Assembly (NCBI GenBank): GCA_018873245.2
Contig: JAEMBT020000010.1
Span: 216,001-280,000, forward strand
Source: Archegozetes longisetosus
Taxonomy: Eukaryota; Arthropoda; Arachnida; Sarcoptiformes; Trhypochthoniidae
Length of the DNA stretch: 64,000 nucleotides
Direction: 5' to 3'
The notes beneath the pieces are model-generated. The model did not search any database, had not been told where the DNA came from, and saw nothing but the letters and a program-made list of their open reading frames with translations. The translations under genes were made by a program, and so were the position numbers. Below, piece after piece: positions 58,485 to 64,000 of the stretch. The first letter of the stretch is position 1; every line of letters begins with the position of its first letter.

Positions 58485-61400
58485 ATGAAGTTGAAATCTA
58501 GTAAACTTTTCATAGTTTTACTTGTTATAGACTATTTAAGTGTTGTGAAAAGTTCTTCCTTATCTCATGTCTCGAACAAAAATTTAAGATCCGATCTGAA
58601 AAATTTTATTACAGGTAATAAAATAAATGCAGAATATTGAAATAAAAATCAGTTATTTGCAACTCGCCTTAATGGAAATGTCCTCAAATCACTAGAGAGG
58701 AACTTAATTTCAGACACGATTGAAGAAATCAAACAAATTCTCGAAAAGATTGGCATTGATAATGTAAGTTATTAATAAGAGTTCATTTTAATAGTTTCAA
58801 GGAAAGTTTTAGCACTCTGAAATCTTTCTTAATACTTAATAACTTGTCTTCAAAAACTGTTTTGTTAATATTACATAAGTATTTAGCAAACTCAAATTCA
58901 ATTGAGGTGTATTTAGTTTGTGGTACATGTTGTTGGGATCCCGATACATGAACAATGGTTGTGACGGATCTAAGCCTGTGAAGCTGCTAAGTGCGGTTTA
59001 CTTTGATTACTATTGAAGTACTTGTTTTAATTTTTAAAAAATCACAAAAAGCCTTCATTACAATTATAACTTTATTCAAATTTTAATTATACAAAAATGA
59101 GTTGACGTTTAAGGTTTTGAGTTTGACTATTGAATGCCTTTCTTTTTGAGGATCTTCACAATATATTATATTATTGGACTTCTTTGTACTATTTCTGAGT
59201 AAAGAGTTTTATGGATTAGTAATTAAGTAGGTTATAAGGTGTGCAAAGATATTTCTAGAAAAAGTGTACAAAATTTCAGGTATCGTAGTAAGGTTCAAGT
59301 TAAAGGCTGTGTTAGTGATAACTTATCTCACAAGAAATAAATTCTTTAATTTAGCAAAAAATAATGCCTAAATAATAGGTATTTTGGCCCCCTTTACGCC
59401 ACTGTGCCACCTATATCATTTGATAGATCTCATTGAGTACTAAAAGAATATACAGTATTTGACCCTAGTTTGTACATTCTTTCAACTACTAGACGGTAAA
59501 AACACTAAAATGTATATGTTTTACGGTTATTAGTACAAAAAATATTGCTAAAGATACTGAAGATTCTGGATGCAAATTAAATAGCTTAATATATTTGACA
59601 GGACAATAAAAGAGCATGAAAAAATAAAATAACTGATTTAAATTATTAAATGTAGGCAAGTCAGAAACTGTCCAGAAGACAACCCCGTTCACAGGATGAC
59701 TAGGCCTTTCGGCGAATAGCTACCCTGCCTTTCCCCGGAAGAGAGCCTTGGCCCTCTTGGGAATGAGACCCCGGCACTGGGGCATCCAAACCAGGTGGTG
59801 CCACTCCCCTACTAGGCAGGGTAGTGGCAGCCATACCCTCTTATGAGGGTATGACCCACCTGGTTGGGTAGATACAGCCCGGGGTCACCGGACACACCCC
59901 CATAGAGGAGTGTTGGTCCTGTCTCTTCCCCCCTATTTGCAATTTGAATATGAATAAATGAATATATCAGTATTTTAATCTTTTATAAAAATATTAAAAT
60001 TCCTTTATCTAAGCACCCTATCAAAATATTGAAATTAGACCTTAATATACTCGACTCAGGATGAGTGATTTAATATGAATTGATCACCATATCTCAGATA
60101 TTTGCTAAAGTATCAGTTATAGACTTTGCCCTCTATCGTCCAAGCGATACGTTTTAGCAAGTTGAGGCCAAAATATATTTATTCTATCCATTATGAGCTT
60201 ACAAATGATACGTTATGTCGGTTTGAAGGTGCGAAAAATAGTCTGGTTTTTGAGAATCTCCTTGAACTTTCAATAGTCTTTATCTTCTAAGGGGACATAC
60301 AAACTGAGATCAAATGTTGTATGTTCTTGTAGTACTCGATGAGATCTATCAAATGATATAGGGGGCGTAGTGGCGTAAAGTGGGCCAAAATGAGCATTCT
60401 TTATTTCTTTTACACAACTATTAAAAGTTTGGTACTTAAAATATTAAGTTTACAAATCCTTTTCAAATCTTTGTTAATTAGCTTTTAAATGCTATCAAAG
60501 ATGGTACATCCTCACCAGCAATATGTGCCGCATGTCAGGAATTGCTGCCTATTTTGCTTAATCCACTGATTGACAAAAAAAACATTCGGTATCTTGGCTA
60601 CTGAAGTCTGTGTTTCATTCCAAATATCAACTGAAACTGTTTGAGAAGGAACTGTGGACCAGTATTTGGGGTGATGCCTCATTTTGTCTAATTCAAAAAG
60701 TATATTTCCAAAAAAATCTAATACTAAAGGTCTAGCACCTAAAATAGAATTTACAATAAATCTACATCAAATTCTGTCTAATCATTTAAATATAATTCTA
60801 GAAAACCTAAAGTAAAAAGCTCGAAAATAAAGTTCAAAATTGAAGTAAAACTGAACTAAATTTTTAAACGAAAGTTTGAACCTTAAGTAACTTATTAGGT
60901 TAGCAATTAGAGAACGGGAAAATGCCTCCACGCAAAAATAAAAATATGTTAAAGTGAATGAGCAAATTAAGCATTATACTGAGTTATCGAGTAGTGGTCA
61001 AATGTCTGAATTGAGATTTTTAGATGCTGTAGGTTTTTTATTACATTTACAGTCCCATGATAAAATTCAAATAGATGACCAAAATAATTAGCTACGAGCG
61101 AGGATCAACTTTTTAGTTTTCAGTATTTTTATCTTTCTATTTTTAATTATCGATATTTCTTATTCGATTATTTGACATTTAGATTTAATCTAAATATGCT
61201 AAATAAAATTACATATTTCACTTTCTGTCATTTTAAATTTCTATAATTTTTATTAGATTTTTTAGGAATAGATAAACTCCTTTAGATTTTGTGCGGCATA
61301 ATCGTATTTGGTACTATTCCTTCAATTAACATTTAAATTAGTACTTAGATTATTAGACTTAACTTTAGATTCTTGTAGATGAAGAATAAATATCATCAAC

Positions 61401-63262
61401 TTTTATCCAACATTAAGACCAATTTTATTGTATGTTTGTTGTTTTTAATAAATAAATTTAGGATACAATCGAATTTATAAGACACAATACAACGCTATCA
61501 ACTAATGAAATGTGTGGAGTCTTATTAGATGTTCACTGTTACATCGGAAATTCAGAGAAATTGTACTGGAAAATAGATATTCCAGAAATGTCGAATGCCA
61601 CGACAACACAGACAACAGAGTCTGAAATTGAGACAACACAAGAAGATGTTACAAAATCTGATACCACAATAGACATTACACAAGAAACAGATACTGAAAC
61701 TAACACGGCAACTACTACTACTGAAGAGATGACTACTGGAACCGATTCTGAAATAAGTAGTACTGAAAATATCGGTACACAGAGTTATTATCAAATATTG
61801 CAAATAGCAGATATTCATCTCGATCCTATCTATTTGGTGGATAGTGAAGCCGATTGTGGTCAATCTCTTTGTTGTCGAGAATATAGTAATAATACTAAAG
61901 TTAGTGCTGGTTTTTGGGGCACATATCCGTGTGATATACCTCTCAATACAGTCAATAATACGTTGATGGAGATTTCAAGAAAACACCCAAATGTTGATCT
62001 CTGGTATTGGACCGGAGATTTAGTGCCACATAATTTGTGGCAATACTCTAAGAATAATACTTTAGCAATTTTACGGACTTTCACTGATTTGATTAAAAAG
62101 TTTACGAACAATAATGTAATTCCTGTTGTCGGTAATCATGAAGCAGTTCCTCACAATTGGTTTGTCTTTTAGTTCTCACATATATAATATTTAATGTTAA
62201 ACTATTCACAAAAATCATATTTAGAGAAATATATTTTTATAGTTTTCCTCCACTTTCGATCGCAAATGAGTTTTCAATGTCTTGGCTTTACGAGCAATTA
62301 GCAAATCAATGGTCCGATTGGTTACCAGAAGAAGCATTAAATACAGTTAGAATGTAAAAAAATTTAGACAATCAGTAAAAAAACTTCTGAAATATTTTAT
62401 AATCACTTATCAGTGCCGGTTATTACTCACTATCGATACGACCTGGTCTACGAATAATAGTACTTAACACTAACTATTGCGCGAGACTTAACTTTTGGAA
62501 TCTTTACAAACCAATAGATCTGGGAAATCAACTGAAATGGCTCGTCGATCAACTTCTTATAGCAGAACAAGTCGGCGATAATGTCCATATTGTTGGTCAC
62601 GTGCCGCCTGATAGAATTGGGTGTACACAAGCCTGGACTTACAATTTTCTGGCTATAGTCGAAAGATTTAAGAAAACAATAGTCGGTCAATTCTATGGAC
62701 ACACACATGCAGATGAATTTAGAGTTCTTTACTCGAATAATAATTTTTCTGATCCCATTGGATATGAATTTGTTTCACCAAGTCTGACAACTTATGATGC
62801 CTATAATCCTGCATATCGTTTATATAAAACTGATGCAGAAGGTTAATATCAGTTCTATTCAATATTTTTATTTTTTCACATTAATTAATGAAATGAAATT
62901 TTTTCTGATTTCGAAATCTTTGGCTTTAAGGTGTAATGATTGATGCTGACACTTATTACTTCAATCTAACAAATGCTAACCTTATATCGAATTCTACTTC
63001 ACAACCAAATACTCCTGTTTGGAAACATGAATATTCTATGTCAGAAACGTATTCTATGACTGATTTCTCGACAGAAGAAGTTTCTAAATTTGTTGACCAC
63101 TTGAAAACAGACGATTCTTATTTGCAAACATACAATAGATTTTATTATCGCTTAAGTGACGCTATGGCTAGTCCTGATTGTGATAAAGATTGTAAAAATA
63201 CCTTACTTAGTCGTGTGGTGGTTGCTGACGCTTATGGAACCCAACCATTTCCAGAATTTTAG
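58485..63262 (+). CDS. Acid sphingomyelinase (saposin B + metallophosphatase), with apparent lesions
   Basis: Zinc-dependent phosphodiesterase that splits sphingomyelin into ceramide and phosphocholine in lysosomes or outside the cell. Exons: 58485-58614, 58714-58763, 60482 to about 60670, 61462-62159, 62243-62353, 62414-62841 and 62931-63262. Signal peptide KLFIVLLVIDYLSVV. Saposin domain: ICAACQELLPILL, ATEVCVSFQISTETV, NEMCGVLLDVHC. A Thr/Glu/Ser-rich linker (about 61588-61780) follows. Metal and catalytic motifs are all present: DIHLDPIY, YWTGDLVPHN, GNHEA, GHVPPDRIGC and FYGHTHADEF, with PSLTTYDAYNPAYRLY near the end. Problems sit in exon 3. An A8 run (60575-60582) shifts the frame between the two saposin halves, TGA (60642) stands where a Cys codon is expected, and the join to exon 4 is one base off. 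Either a recent pseudogene or sequence errors; the catalytic exons are intact. Confidence 0.85.
59389..60392. mobile_element. Foldback element in sphingomyelinase intron 2
   Basis: Ends ATTTTGGCCCMCTTTACGCC inverted. Arms of about 120 bp match well, for example TATATCATTTGATAGATCTC on the left (about 59410) and its exact complement on the right (about 60340). No clear target duplication. It contains the GC-rich cassette at 59690-59965, which appears to be a later insertion. Confidence 0.85.
59655..59965. mobile_element. GC-rich structured insert, possible SINE or retroelement 3' end
   Basis: About 280 bp of GC-rich DNA inside an AT-rich foldback element. Complementary segments: GACCCCGG 59767-59774 with 59879-59886; AACCAGGTGG 59789-59798 with 59856-59865; CATACCCTC 59832-59840 with 59845-59853 (TTAT loop). 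A fourth pair, CTACCCTGCC 59720-59729 with 59815-59824, crosses the others and would form a pseudoknot. It competes with a local GCCACT/AGTGGC hairpin. On the + strand the 3' side runs into TTTGAATATGAATAAATGAA, like the AT-rich tail of a non-LTR element or SINE. No RNA polymerase III B box or coding frame was recognised. Confidence 0.6.
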
Positions 63263-63295
63263 TAATTTTTTAATCTTTTATTTTTTCGAAATATA

Positions 63296-63301
63296 AATAA
63301 A
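63296..63301 (+). terminator. Poly(A) signal of sphingomyelinase gene
   Basis: AATAAA 34 bases after the stop codon. Confidence 0.65.
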
Positions 63302-64000
63302 TTAGTTCAATAGAATATTTGAGAAACTATTAATGAATATAAGTCATAAAATATATATAGTTGAGTTTTAACTGAATTGTCTTATGTTTTATTTGACCTA
63401 AATCTGTTATGTTTGAATGTGTTTTCTCAAAATGAACTTCACGAACTCGTGAACATATAATCTGCTAAACATCACCAAAATCTTATTAATTATCGTTATG
63501 GCATAGAAACATATTTAACTTCCACAAGACTTCTAACGAAAGATACGTTTTCAAATGACGTATGCATTGGTGTTTTCCATTTACCTCTTCGAATAATCTT
63601 TTATTCATGATCTATGAAAATGCAATAGAATAATGCAAAAATTTTAAATGCATCATTTTTAAAGCGGACATCTAGAACATATCTCAAATCTTACACAAAC
63701 AGATCTCAAACATTAACTTATTGACCAGCAACGAATTACTGCAAGCTTTCATGGATAAAAAATAATTTAGTGTCAATTGACTTATAGAGGTTATGGCAAA
63801 AAATATGTCAATAACTCACGAAATTTCACTGAAGTTTCATTTAATATCTAATATTTGCCATGATAAAAGTAAGTCAACAATAAATTATCAAAGCTTATTT
63901 CCTACTAAACATAACTTTTTTATGAGTATAAGATTTATGAATTCAGTTCTCATACTATTATGAAATAAACTTTTGCTGTCGACATGACAAAAAAGTCTGT
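63302..64000. other. Intergenic to window end, no gene seen
   Basis: AT-rich; nothing recognised. Confidence 0.5.

Noticed and set aside
59690..59940. Known ribozyme classes (hammerhead, HDV-like) for the structured insert
   Set aside because: I could not place the conserved hammerhead core, nor a confident HDV-like double pseudoknot; only the helices themselves are claimed.
61552..61863. 103-codon frame on minus strand, Cys/Ser-rich
   Set aside because: It is the antisense of the Thr-rich linker of the sphingomyelinase; its cysteines come from reversed ACA/GCA triplets.
1..64000. CRISPR array, tRNA or rRNA genes
   Set aside because: No array of evenly spaced direct repeats, no tRNA T-arm consensus with a matching acceptor stem, and no rRNA-like conserved block was seen.

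Overview
The window looks like nuclear DNA of an arthropod, most likely a chelicerate and probably a mite. It is AT-rich, genes are widely spaced, and many introns are short (53-400 bp) with GT/AG ends. The three cuticle proteins carry the chelicerate-style Rebers-Riddiford block ending in NEPGT. The mite assignment is inference; no species marker was seen.

Layout. 0.4-6.3 kb: three RR-type cuticle protein genes (two on +, one on -), each with a 9-nt first coding exon (M-x-K). 6.8-9.2 kb (-): a seven-exon ionotropic receptor with one apparent single-base frameshift. 11.7-13.4 kb: a hAT-type MITE and a dead Tc1-like transposase. 15.0-16.5 kb (+): a complete three-exon secreted serpin, predicted P1 Phe. 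18.5-20.3 and 24.3-26.0 kb (+): two paralogous six-exon histidine acid phosphatases with identical intron phases, separated by a mariner-like relic and microsatellites. 28.5-31.2 kb (+): a two-exon secreted precursor whose spliced product has the six-cysteine insulin/IGF pattern; neither exon alone shows it. 31-39 kb: gene-poor, with MITEs and a pogo/Tigger relic. 42-45.7 kb: decayed or unrecognised reading frames, one split by a mariner with perfect 33-bp terminal repeats. 47.7-49.1 kb (+): an intronless secreted protein with eleven ankyrin repeats. 50.1-51.7 kb (-): a Tc1-like element with both ends. 52.2-55.0 kb: a foldback element, a decayed gustatory-receptor-like gene and a piggyBac-type MITE. 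58.5-63.3 kb (+): an acid sphingomyelinase gene whose second intron holds a foldback element that in turn holds a GC-rich cassette able to form nested stems and a pseudoknot.

The genes do not form a pathway. Most products are secreted or at the membrane: cuticle, chemosensory, protease inhibitor, secreted or lysosomal hydrolases, a peptide hormone. The main results are the insulin-like precursor, the structured GC-rich insert, the secreted ankyrin protein, and the recovery of multi-exon receptor, serpin, phosphatase and sphingomyelinase models from short exons. Several genes are broken by single-base changes, two of them in A-runs, which may be true decay or assembly error.
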